Origin: a virus
Virus record (IMG/VR): IMGVR_UViG_3300046691_000244
Span: 1 to 24,494 of that record
Length of the DNA: 24,494 nt
Direction: 5' to 3' (one strand)
The translations under genes and the position numbers were made by a program. Every line of letters begins with the position of its first letter. The first letter of the stretch is position 1. The notes under the pieces are model-generated. The model was given only the letters and a program-made list of their open reading frames with translations. It was not told where the DNA came from and ran no database searches. Positions 7,437-12,956 of the stretch are shown here, one piece after another.

Positions 7437-8291
7437 TCATGATGCTGCCTTTCCGGCGCGCAGCAGGCCGCCGACCAGGCGACCAAGCTCAACGGCTAAG
7501 CCAGCGCGGTGGTCGAATGCAAGTTTGAGCTTGCTTAGCCGTGGGGCCTGGGTCAGATAGTGTTTGAGAAGGTCGATGTCGGCCGAGATGGCATGCAGCA
7601 CGGCGCGGCGGTCCGCAGCCGTCCCGTAGGCGTACACGTTGCCCATGACCCGAGCCATACACGCACGCACGTTCTCGCCAAAGGTGACGCGCAGGTCGCG
7701 CGGCATCTTGATGATGTCGTGCAGCAGCTGCGTGTCCAGGTCCTGGGCTTGCGTCTTCAGCTTGAAGCCGGCGCTGTCGGGGTTGGCCAGCAGTTGTTTC
7801 GTTGCAGTCTGGTTGACCTCGCCGCGAGCGCGCAGGTCTGCAATTACCTGCTGAACGATCTTGTCGGAGACCGCATTAAGGACCGAAGCATTGGCGCCGG
7901 CCTGGTCGGAAACGTAAAGCGTGTAGCCTTCGGCACGGCTGCCGAGGTAGACAACGTACGGGATCTGGAATTCCTCCACCATGGACCACAGCCGCTTTTT
8001 GAAATTCCCGGCGGGGAAACCCACGCGAATGTGCGGCGCGTCGCTGGTATTGACCAGTCTCAGCTGATAGTTTTTGAGGGTGTTGAGTGCGTGCGCCGTG
8101 CGGTCGTAGCCGTGCAGGAAGCGGCCGACTTGCACCAGTACGAGGTGTCCAGGATGCTTCTGTTCCAACTGGGCCGAGACGTCGGCCATCGGATCTTCCT
8201 GACCGAGACCGACCTCGATTCCACGATATGCGCGAATCGAGAACTGGCCCATCTCGGCCTGTGTCGGTACTTGCGATTCGGATTTCGGCAT
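7437..8291 (-). CDS. DGR accessory protein: MutS-N-like domain joined to an Avd-like helical bundle
   Basis: A 284-residue protein between the target gene and TR, in the place of avd in the Bordetella phage DGR. Residues ~45-120 (HPGHLVLVQVGRFLHGYDRTAHAL, then RVGFPAGNFKKRLWSMVEEFQIPYVVYL) resemble the mismatch-recognition N-terminal domain of MutS, a type reported in DGR accessory proteins as 'MutS-like'. Residues ~185-280 (LLHDIIKMPRDLRVTFGENV, ...HAISADIDLLKHYLTQAPRL..., LAVELGRLVGGLLR) are helical, basic and patterned like Avd, which in Bordetella is a four-helix-bundle pentamer that binds RT and the template RNA. The ATG at 8291 has AGGA seven bases upstream. The frame is intact, in contrast to the RT. 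The two-domain reading is by motif recognition and should be checked by structure prediction. Confidence 0.75.
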   Translation of the reverse strand: MPKSESQVPTQAEMGQFSIRAYRGIEVGLGQEDPMADVSAQLEQKHPGHLVLVQVGRFLHGYDRTAHALNTLKNYQLRLVNTSDAPHIRVGFPAGNFKKRLWSMVEEFQIPYVVYLGSRAEGYTLYVSDQAGANASVLNAVSDKIVQQVIADLRARGEVNQTATKQLLANPDSAGFKLKTQAQDLDTQLLHDIIKMPRDLRVTFGENVRACMARVMGNVYAYGTAADRRAVLHAISADIDLLKHYLTQAPRLSKLKLAFDHRAGLAVELGRLVGGLLRAGKAAS

Positions 8292-8320
8292 TTTCGTCCT
8301 GCCTATTCAGTGTTGAGAGG

Positions 8321-8347
8321 CCCGGTCACCGCTGCGCAGTGACCGGG
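8321..8347. other. GC-rich hairpin downstream of VR1 (DGR target-recognition type)
   Basis: CCCGGTCAC and GTGACCGGG form a perfect nine-base-pair stem, extendable to twelve with one wobble, around a GCA triloop. It lies 25 bases after the stop codon of the VR1 target gene. In the Bordetella phage DGR a hairpin/cruciform just after VR enhances retrohoming. There is no T-run after it, so it is not a typical intrinsic terminator. Confidence 0.7.
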
Positions 8348-8356
8348 AACCAGTGT

Positions 8357-8387
8357 CCTGTGACCAGAGACCTACAGGGTTTTGGTG
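8357..8387 (-). other. Conserved 31-bp flank at the 3' end of VR1
   Basis: These 31 bases match 10489-10519 beside VR2 at 30 of 31 positions. They cover the last four codons, the stop and the bases after it. The TR does not share them, so they are not copied from TR and are presumably kept because the target site needs them (the IMH side of homing) or through gene duplication. Confidence 0.7.
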
Positions 8388-9142
8388 CAGCGGAAGCCGA
8401 CAGAGCCGTAGGCGAAGGACGGACGCGCGTAGAGGAGCCTGAACACGCCGGCGTCGCCGCCGTCGTACCAGCAGCCGCCGCGGAAGAGCGCAATGCCGGA
8501 CCAGCCGCTTCCGGCGCGCGGCCGCCAACCCATGCCGCGCTCCATGGAGGCATACGGCGCAGTGGCGATCGATGGTGAGTCGGCAGCAAAGGCCTGCGTG
8601 GTCAGACCGTTGGCGTCACCTTGGACATCGTCGAAGACCCAGGTTTCGGCGTTGCCGGCGGCATCCATCACAGCTTCGCCGTTAGACAAGTAGAAGGTAC
8701 GACGTTCGGAAGGATCGCTCGACACGAAGTCGCCGGCATACGGCTCGTTGACGTCGTCCAGGTCGAGGTGCAGGCCTTGGTACATGTTGCCTTCGCCGAC
8801 CGTGCCGCTAATCCAGTTCGCATCCTGCTGGAACAGGTTGAACGCCAGGGCCAGCGCTTGCGTCTCGGTGATCAGCGAGAAGCCCTCGTCGGCGCAGGCC
8901 TTACGCGCATCGGCGTAGTTGATACCGACCCATGGCTTGCCGGTGGCGCTCACGACGGCTTTGCCGTTCGCGCCCTTCGAGCACAGGTACTGGCCGACTT
9001 GGAACGCTGGCACGACGATGCTTGGACGGGCGATGATGCCGTCGACGATCACGCAGGGCAGCGTGGTCTCGGGCACGGTGACGAAGAGGTTTTGCTCGAC
9101 TGCTGCTACTGCGTGCTGCTCGGTGTGGGTGGTGGTGTTCAT
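8372..9142 (-). CDS. DGR target protein 1 (C-type-lectin/FGE-sulfatase-like fold, variable C-terminus)
   Basis: The start at 9142 (MNTTTHTEQHA) is preferred to 9178 because AGGAG lies five bases before it; the protein has 256 residues. It has the pattern of DGR variable proteins with the formylglycine-generating-enzyme version of the C-type lectin fold: FVTVPETTLP near the start, KPWVGINYADARKAC, then NAETWVFDDVQGDANGL, and the hallmark RGGCW...GVFRL...GSVGFRC at the end. The final ~39 residues (214-252) are encoded by VR1; diversified positions include Ile, Phe, Cys, Tyr and Gly in the RGGCWYDGGD area and Leu-Tyr, Arg, Phe, Tyr-Gly-Ser further on. No signal peptide or membrane segment is present, so it is probably cytoplasmic or virion-borne. 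The ligand is unknown. A parent fold with FGE activity is not implied. Confidence 0.9.
   Translation of the reverse strand: MNTTTHTEQHAVAAVEQNLFVTVPETTLPCVIVDGIIARPSIVVPAFQVGQYLCSKGANGKAVVSATGKPWVGINYADARKACADEGFSLITETQALALAFNLFQQDANWISGTVGEGNMYQGLHLDLDDVNEPYAGDFVSSDPSERRTFYLSNGEAVMDAAGNAETWVFDDVQGDANGLTTQAFAADSPSIATAPYASMERGMGWRPRAGSGWSGIALFRGGCWYDGGDAGVFRLLYARPSFAYGSVGFRCTKTL
8388..8502 (-). repeat. DGR variable repeat 1 (VR1)
   Basis: A 115-bp copy of the TR at the 3' end of target gene 1. It differs from the TR at 16 sites, every one an adenine in the sense-strand TR, while all 92 non-adenine positions are unchanged. Replacement bases include T, G and C. Seven template adenines remain unchanged. 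This is the adenine-specific signature of mutagenic retrohoming. Confidence 0.95.
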
Positions 9143-9174
9143 GATGCTCCTAAGTTTTTTTTGGGGTATGAACT

Positions 9175-9263
9175 TCATTTGATGCTGGTAATGCGACTGT
9201 CCTGGTGCACCTTGTACCCGGCGCGTGTCAGGGTGGCTTGTCCGTGTAATGCACTCGGATCAT
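9175..9263 (-). pseudogene. Possible tiny frameshifted ORF
   Basis: An ATG at 9263 overlaps the preceding stop (ATGA) and has AAGGAG seven bases upstream, yet the frame stops after 11 codons (MIRVHYTDKPP). Continuing in the -1 frame after the CCC gives LTRAGYKVHQDSRITSIK and stops at 9175. The whole could be a 29-residue peptide disrupted by an indel, or the short frame could be a coupling leader for target gene 1. Weak case. Confidence 0.25.
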
Positions 9264-9463
9264 TTCGGCTCCTTCGACCTCGGCGCCCGGCGCGCGTCAG
9301 CCAGCATGCGGTCGGCGACAGCCTGCAACCGGTCGCGGTCCTCAGCTGCTGATTCGTTGGCGCGGAAACTCTTGCTGGACCGCAGGCGCGACCTCGTTTG
9401 GCACTGGCGCGCCGCAGCTCGATCCAAGCGTGCCAGTCGTTGTTCCTCGGTTTCGGTTTGCAT
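9260..9463 (-). CDS. Small charged helical protein
   Basis: A 67-residue protein, almost entirely charged and helical (ETEEQRLARLDRAAARQCQ; AAEDRDRLQAVADRMLADARR). GGAGG precedes the ATG. It overlaps the 3' half of the competing frame 9342-9569 by 122 bases, so one of the two may be shorter than drawn or not real. Function unknown. Confidence 0.5.
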   Translation of the reverse strand: MQTETEEQRLARLDRAAARQCQTRSRLRSSKSFRANESAAEDRDRLQAVADRMLADARRAPRSKEPK

Positions 9464-9569
9464 GCACCCTCCGCAGCAATTTAGCGGCCCGCGCGGTGGC
9501 GCTGGCCAGTCGGATTGAATGACTGAATGTGTGGCCGGCGCGCCAGGTGCGCCAGGCTGAGCGGATCAC
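9342..9569 (-). CDS. Possible small basic phage protein
   Basis: A GTG at 9569 overlaps the TGA of the preceding gene (GTGA), the same coupling used elsewhere in this operon. The first ~35 residues (VIRSAWRTWRAGHTFSHSIR) look like a genuine short phage protein; the C-terminal half is low in pattern and lies antagonistically in frame over the 9260-9463 gene. Possibly the original stop was lost. Function unknown. Confidence 0.4.
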   Translation of the reverse strand: MIRSAWRTWRAGHTFSHSIRLASATARAAKLLRRVHANRNRGTTTGTLGSSCGAPVPNEVAPAVQQEFPRQRISS

Positions 9570-9709
9570 GGATGCCATACCGCGCTCACTTCCTGCAGGG
9601 CGGCTAGCACCTGCTGCTGCGCTTCGTCATCGCTGCGCGCGGCGTCGATATAGAACAGGCCCAGGAGGCTAAAAGCGGTGAGGGCACGGATCCATGGACG
9701 CCAACTCAT
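9566..9709 (-). CDS. 47-residue protein with N-terminal signal anchor
   Basis: The start at 9709 (MSWRPWIRALTAFSLLGLFY) overlaps the TGA of the gene before it (ATGA). Two arginines precede a hydrophobic segment of about 14 residues, then a polar tail (DDEAQQQVLAALQEV). It is probably a single-pass inner-membrane or exported peptide. It forms a pair with the membrane protein immediately upstream. Function unknown. Confidence 0.5.
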   Translation of the reverse strand: MSWRPWIRALTAFSLLGLFYIDAARSDDEAQQQVLAALQEVSAVWHP

Positions 9710-9849
9710 GGCAAACTCGCTACTGCGGCGCCGGCCACATCGGCCAGCCATTCAGCCAGCGCGACCAGCATCACCATGACCACAACCAGCGCGCCGCCGT
9801 TACGCTCGCACCAGCCGCCCGGCGCGCCGAAGAGGACACGCGCGTTCAC
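9706..9849 (-). CDS. 47-residue single-pass membrane protein
   Basis: This short frame begins with GTG at 9849, which overlaps the TGA of the upstream gene (GTGA), and ends in an ATGA overlap with the next. After a short N-terminus with CERNGG it has one strong hydrophobic stretch, ALVVVMVMLVALAEWLADV, then a small-residue tail. It is an inner-membrane protein by prediction. No lysis-gene hallmark is visible, and its early-operon position argues against a holin. Confidence 0.5.
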   Translation of the reverse strand: MNARVLFGAPGGWCERNGGALVVVMVMLVALAEWLADVAGAAVASLP

Positions 9850-10061
9850 GCCGCAACTCCCGGCCGCGCTGCCAACTGCATAGCACCGCAGCGAAAGTGA
9901 TCATCGGCCTGCACGGCGCCAGCCGGCATGTAGTCCGGCGCGTCCAGCGTGCCACTCATCAGAGAACCGAGCAGGCCGCTGTCCTGATAGGCGTAATCCA
10001 GGTGGTCGTAGACCCGTTGCTGTGCGATGCGGCCGCCGGTGGCGAGGATGATCGATTTCAC
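9846..10061 (-). CDS. Small hypothetical phage protein
   Basis: A 71-residue protein starting with GTG at 10061 in a GTGA overlap with the preceding stop. It begins with a beta-like segment (KSIILATGGRIAQQRVYDHLD) and continues with a Gly/Ala/Pro-rich region. No motif is recognised. Its position among coupled small genes is the main support. Confidence 0.5.
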   Translation of the reverse strand: MKSIILATGGRIAQQRVYDHLDYAYQDSGLLGSLMSGTLDAPDYMPAGAVQADDHFRCGAMQLAARPGVAA

Positions 10062-10246
10062 AGGGCACCTGCTGTGACCAGGACCGCGCGGCGCTCGTTG
10101 GCGCGAACCATGCCATCAGGCGAAATACCCTCGACCTCCAGCTTCGCGGCGACGACTGTTTTCTGCTTCAGCGTCATAGCGTTGAGCATCACGCTGATGA
10201 TGCGGTCCGCCTTACGCAGCTCTTCGATCACGACTGTTGCGTCCAT
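10058..10246 (-). CDS. Small helical phage protein
   Basis: A 62-residue protein with a good ribosome site (GGAG six bases before the ATG at 10246). The sequence is one long helix (VIEELRKADRIISVMLNAMT) followed by a short beta-like part (GMVRANERRAVLV). Its stop is coupled to the next GTG start. The family is not recognised. Confidence 0.55.
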   Translation of the reverse strand: MDATVVIEELRKADRIISVMLNAMTLKQKTVVAAKLEVEGISPDGMVRANERRAVLVTAGAL

Positions 10247-10288
10247 CTCGATCTCCTGGTGAATAGCGCCGGGTGGCTCCGGCGGTTG

Positions 10289-10438
10289 CTAACGCGAACG
10301 AACGGTGGGCGTGCCTATCAGGCCCCAGCCCAGCTGGCGGCGAACTTCTTCGGGCGACGGTGGTGGCAAGCGGGACAGCGAGCGCTGCTTACCCCAGATG
10401 CGGACTTGCTCTTTGGTTGGGTGAGTGACTGTTGCCAT
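10289..10438 (-). CDS. 49-residue basic phage protein (RRQLGW type)
   Basis: A short frame starting at 10438 with GGAG seven bases upstream. The product, MATVTHPTKEQVRIWG... LPPPSPEEVRRQLGWGLI, resembles a recurrent family of tiny phage proteins with a Pro-rich middle and an (I/V)RR(E/Q)LGW segment. It sits directly after target gene 2 and its downstream hairpin, which shows the operon continues past VR2. Function unknown. Confidence 0.6.
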   Translation of the reverse strand: MATVTHPTKEQVRIWGKQRSLSRLPPPSPEEVRRQLGWGLIGTPTVRSR

Positions 10439-10455
10439 GACTATCTCCAATTAAT

Positions 10456-10476
10456 GGCCGCCGCTACGCGGTGGCC
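10456..10476. other. GC-rich hairpin downstream of VR2 (DGR target-recognition type)
   Basis: GGCCGCCGC and GCGGTGGCC pair around a TAC triloop: nine base pairs with one central G-T wobble on the plus strand. It lies 27 bases after the VR2 target stop, almost the same distance as the VR1 hairpin. Its stem sequence is unrelated to that of VR1, so the structure rather than the sequence is conserved. There is no T-run. Confidence 0.65.
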
Positions 10477-10503
10477 TGATACCCGCGACCTGTGACCAGA
10501 GAC

Positions 10504-11406
10504 CTACAGGGGTTTGGTGCAGCGGAAGCCGACACCGTCGTCGGCGCTGGACGGAAACGCGCCGCCGAGCCTGAACACGCCGGCGCCGTCGCCGTCGCTC
10601 CAGTAGCCGCCGCGGATGAGCGCACGGCCGGACCAGTCGCGGGCCCCGTCGGGCCGGTAGCCCATGCCGTTCACGCAGGAAGGGTAGGGCGCCATGATCA
10701 GGGATGGCGAGTCGTCAGCGATGCGGGTGCACAGGCCATTGCTGTCCCCTTGGACGTCGTCGTAGACCGCGGTATAGATGTTGCCGGCCAGGCCGTAGAC
10801 CTTTTCGCCGTTGGCCAGCACGTGCCAGCTGCGTTCTTCTGGGTCGTCGCTCACGTAGTCAGCCGCTTGCGCGCTGCGCACCGTGCCTTTGTGCAGGCCC
10901 TGGAACACTTTGCCCATGCCGACGGCGCCGCCGGTCCAGTTCTCGGCCTGCTGTACCACCTGCAGGCGGATGGCCAATTCCTGCGACTCGCGCGCCAACT
11001 GATAGCCGGCCGCCGCGCACGCAGCTGCAGCGTCGTTGAAGCTGACGTTCACCCACGGTTTCGACGAAGCGCTCAGCTGCAGCGCGCCGCTATCATCTTT
11101 CGACGCAGGGTACTTGGCGTACTTGAAGGCGGGCACGATGCGACCATTCGGCAGCGTCGTCTCGGCCACGGTGACGAAATGCTCTTCGGCCACCAGCCCG
11201 AGGCTGGACATCAGCGAGGGCGATCCGGACACGACGCGCCGCTCGGCGTCGAGAACGATCAGGTGCAGGCCGGAAGCGGAGTGGCGGAACTTCGTGAAGC
11301 CCTCCCATGCGCTTTCAACGGCCAAGCCGGTGATATTGCGGTCATGCAGGCGCGCGGTGAAGGTGCGCTCCTCGATCAGTTCCAGTGCTGCTGCGGATTG
11401 GTTCAT
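10504..11406 (-). CDS. DGR target protein 2 (C-type-lectin/FGE-sulfatase-like fold, variable C-terminus)
   Basis: The start at 11406 (MNQSAAALELIEERTF) has GGAG six bases upstream; an upstream ATG at 11418 lacks a site. The protein has 300 residues. From about residue 75 it parallels target protein 1 (HFVTVAETTLPNGRIVPAF; KPWVNVSFNDAAAACAAAGY; AVYDDVQGDSNGL; DWSGRALIRGGYW; DGVGFRCTKPL). It has an extra N-terminal domain of ~70 residues (ESAWEGFTKFRHSASGLHLIVLDAERRVVSG) absent from protein 1. VR2 encodes residues ~258-296. Diversified residues include Arg, Ser, Gly-Gly, Phe, Ser, Asp and Gly, where the template has Asn. No signal peptide. It is the second gene of the leftward operon, ~9 kb from any visible structural gene. 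Ligand unknown. Confidence 0.9.
   Translation of the reverse strand: MNQSAAALELIEERTFTARLHDRNITGLAVESAWEGFTKFRHSASGLHLIVLDAERRVVSGSPSLMSSLGLVAEEHFVTVAETTLPNGRIVPAFKYAKYPASKDDSGALQLSASSKPWVNVSFNDAAAACAAAGYQLARESQELAIRLQVVQQAENWTGGAVGMGKVFQGLHKGTVRSAQAADYVSDDPEERSWHVLANGEKVYGLAGNIYTAVYDDVQGDSNGLCTRIADDSPSLIMAPYPSCVNGMGYRPDGARDWSGRALIRGGYWSDGDGAGVFRLGGAFPSSADDGVGFRCTKPL
10520..10634 (-). repeat. DGR variable repeat 2 (VR2)
   Basis: A 115-bp copy of the TR at the 3' end of target gene 2. It differs from TR at 14 sites, all adenines of the sense-strand template; the 92 other positions are unchanged. The set of altered adenines differs from VR1 and many shared sites carry different bases, so the two VRs were mutagenised in separate events. 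Confidence 0.95.
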
Positions 11407-11417
11407 CGTGAACTCCA

Positions 11418-11735
11418 TCAGTGAGGGGCTTTGATTTCGTTGGCAGCCACCAGCGCCGCGGTCGCGTAATTCGCGATCCGCTTGTGCTGAGCCGTGGATG
11501 CGATGTGCTTCATGGCGAACACCATGTCCTCGTAGTTGTTGACGGCGCGGACGATGAGATCACCGGCGTTGACGCCCGCTGCCTGGCTCTTGTCCTTGCG
11601 CGCAGCTGTGACACTTACGCCCTGGTCAATGCCGAACAACTGACCGAAGGCGTTGCCGCTGCCGTCAACCAGCAGGGTAGCGTTGCTTCCGTCTGTGAGA
11701 CCGAGGCGGATCGGCAGGTCGAGGGCGGTTTTCAT
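11418..11735 (-). CDS. First gene of the leftward operon, hypothetical phage protein
   Basis: The start at 11735 (MKTALDLPIRLGLTDGSN) is chosen over 11783 because GGAG lies six bases before it and the longer frame would begin inside the operator/promoter. The 105-residue protein has a beta-rich N-terminus (ATLLVDGSGNAFGQLFGI) and a helical C-terminus (DMVFAMKHIASTAQHKRIANYATAALVAANE). I recognise the C-terminal pattern as common in phage early proteins of unknown role. As first gene after the repressed promoter it is expected early in lytic growth. Confidence 0.65.
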   Translation of the reverse strand: MKTALDLPIRLGLTDGSNATLLVDGSGNAFGQLFGIDQGVSVTAARKDKSQAAGVNAGDLIVRAVNNYEDMVFAMKHIASTAQHKRIANYATAALVAANEIKAPH

Positions 11736-11769
11736 GGTGAGCTCCGGTGTTTGGTGAGACGATGAAATC

Positions 11770-11811
11770 AGTTTAGCAAACACTAAAGCGCAAGGTCAAG
11801 CAAATACTAAA
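11770..11811 (-). promoter_or_regulatory. Leftward early promoter with two operators
   Basis: On the minus strand a TTGACC -35 (11794-11799) is followed after 18 bases by a TAAACT -10 (11770-11775). A perfect operator TTTAGCAAACACTAAA (11772-11787) overlaps the -10, and an imperfect one (11796-11811, right half CTAAA intact) overlaps the -35. The start point would be near 11763, about 28 bases before the first gene. Identical operator arms recur at 12957 and 12995, so the same repressor very probably controls this promoter. Confidence 0.75.
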
Positions 11812-11854
11812 CTTCATGACAAAATTATTTTGTCGCGTTGCTTTACGACGGACG

Positions 11855-11877
11855 AAAAAATGCCCGGCGGACCGGGC
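11855..11877 (-). terminator. Rho-independent terminator for the 11920-12180 gene
   Basis: On the minus strand a GCCCGG/CCGGGC stem with a four-base loop is followed by a run of six T. It ends the transcript of the 11920-12180 gene before the leftward promoter and so separates lysogenic from early transcription. Confidence 0.8.
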
Positions 11878-11919
11878 GTTGTACTAATGCGGGAAGAGGG
11901 GTGCGGTCGAGGAGGGGGG

Positions 11920-12180
11920 CTACCTACGGGTCATATATTCAGGCTCAACATCCCGAGCGGCCAGTATGCCGCGGTCAAATGCGCTAGACGTTTGCGGGTC
12001 TGCTTCGATAAATGCACGCTCCACCGGATCGGCTTGGCGCCAGTAGTTCATACCGGCCTGGAACTGCGCCGCTTGCCGGGAGGCATACCACCTCTTGAAT
12101 GCTGCAAGTGGATTGCGTGCAGCCCTAATCGTTTGAGTGTGACTAGCGTCTCGATCTAAGTCTCTTGCGACTCGCGGCAT
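11920..12180 (-). CDS. Small basic protein in the immunity region
   Basis: An 86-residue protein with an excellent ribosome site (AAGGAAAG before the ATG at 12180). It is mostly helical and rich in Arg and Ala (AAFKRWYASRQAAQFQAGMNYW, DPVERAFIEADPQT). It has its own -10-like element (12232-12237) and terminator (11855-11877), so it is a separate unit that may be expressed in the lysogen. It could be an immunity or exclusion accessory, but no motif supports a specific function. Confidence 0.65.
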   Translation of the reverse strand: MPRVARDLDRDASHTQTIRAARNPLAAFKRWYASRQAAQFQAGMNYWRQADPVERAFIEADPQTSSAFDRGILAARDVEPEYMTRR

Positions 12181-12444
12181 GATCTTTCCTTTTTATTTTT
12201 CGATCGGTGGTCGACGCTGATTCAGTGATTAATTATACAAAACGTTGTTGACGCGAAATCTATTCAATTGTTGCACCCACCTGAACTGGAGACCATCCGT
12301 AACGGCGCGAGTGTGAGAATTCGTTACATTCACTCACGGACAGATACGAACAGATAGGGGTGAAAAATACATCTATGTAACGTTTTACCGGTTGGTAAAA
12401 GGTCTATATTGATTGCTTGTTATGAAAAATAGAACGAGGACAAC
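12181..12444. promoter_or_regulatory. Divergent intergenic region with two candidate promoters and a palindrome
   Basis: This AT-rich gap separates two divergent genes. On the minus strand a perfect TATAAT (12232-12237) lies ~50 bases before the 12180 start. On the plus strand a TATATT (12405-12410) lies ~35 bases before the 12445 start. The perfect palindrome TTTTACCGGTTGGTAAAA (12383-12400) sits just upstream of the latter and looks like an operator unrelated to the TTTAG-N6-CTAAA set. GTAACG occurs at 12299 and 12377 and inverted at 12322. Confidence 0.5.
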
Positions 12445-12666
12445 ATGACAGATGAGGAGCGGTGGATCGCAGCATGGCGCGCGATGGATGATGACTGCAG
12501 GAGTGATAATCTCGTTGCAATGGAGGGTCAGGCCAGGGCATTCCCGAGAAAATCGCCGGCGAAATTAACTCTTGTTCGCGCCGGCAGCGCCCTTAATGGA
12601 GGGCTTCAAGTCCTTGATATATTGCATGACCCTGCGCCGCCGCCCAATATCCAAATCGTAAAATAA
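12445..12666 (+). CDS. Small hypothetical protein, convergent with the repressor gene
   Basis: A 73-residue protein starting MTDEERWIAAWRAMDDDC, with GAGG seven bases before the ATG and a promoter-like element with palindrome just upstream. Its last 34 codons lie antisense over the end of the repressor gene (102-base overlap), so the C-terminus may be constrained by that gene or the frame may originally have ended earlier. The family is not recognised. Rightward transcription here would also make antisense RNA to the repressor. Confidence 0.45.
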   Translation: MTDEERWIAAWRAMDDDCRSDNLVAMEGQARAFPRKSPAKLTLVRAGSALNGGLQVLDILHDPAPPPNIQIVK

Positions 12667-12948
12667 GCCAAGCAACGCAAAAGCCTCGGAGTCCATCCAG
12701 GGCGGCGGACTGGCGGGTGATGGCGCCATCACTTTACTTGCACCCTCGTCCAAATCCTCTTGAGAACCTATAGGCGTATCCAAATACCCAGTCCCCATTT
12801 TGTAATCATCCTCAAGACGCCTGGCGACCTTTTCTCCGAAGGATGCGGTGCCCTTCAGCTGAGAAAACAAGCTTTTCTCCTTGGTAGGGACGCCATGTGT
12901 GGCTACCCATTTTTCTAGGTTCTTACGGCGAATGTCGATTATGTCCAT
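12565..12948 (-). CDS. Short CI-like phage repressor (HTH only)
   Basis: A 127-residue protein whose N-terminus (RRKNLEKWVATHGVPTKEK, SLFSQLKGTASFGEKVARRLEDDY) is the helix-turn-helix of a common phage CI-type repressor. Such repressors usually continue into an S24/LexA-type peptidase domain of ~120 residues; here only a Pro/Ser linker and a short helical tail (FALLGLFYDLDIGRRRRVMQYI) follow, the latter typical of HTH-only phage regulators. It lies opposite the cro-like gene, between paired operators, and is its expected antagonist. No ribosome site precedes the ATG; a TAAACT -10-like hexamer ends six bases before it, suggesting a leaderless message. Without a self-cleavage domain, induction by RecA-stimulated autocleavage is not expected. 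Confidence 0.8.
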   Translation of the reverse strand: MDIIDIRRKNLEKWVATHGVPTKEKSLFSQLKGTASFGEKVARRLEDDYKMGTGYLDTPIGSQEDLDEGASKVMAPSPASPPPWMDSEAFALLGLFYDLDIGRRRRVMQYIKDLKPSIKGAAGANKS

Positions 12949-12956
12949 GACGCGAG

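Noticed and set aside
6760-7440. A continuous 226-residue minus frame covering TR and the RT N-terminus
   Set aside because: Its first 104 codons run through the TR and spacer in a frame with no family pattern; the RT begins at Met 7128. The TR is template, not coding.
7298-7492. A frame that translates the TR as a lectin-like C-terminus
   Set aside because: It reads the TR in the same frame as the VRs, so it looks like a protein, but it has no upstream lectin domain and overlaps the accessory gene end.
8321-8347. The VR1 hairpin as an intrinsic terminator
   Set aside because: No T-run follows the stem on the minus strand, and the accessory gene continues closely downstream.
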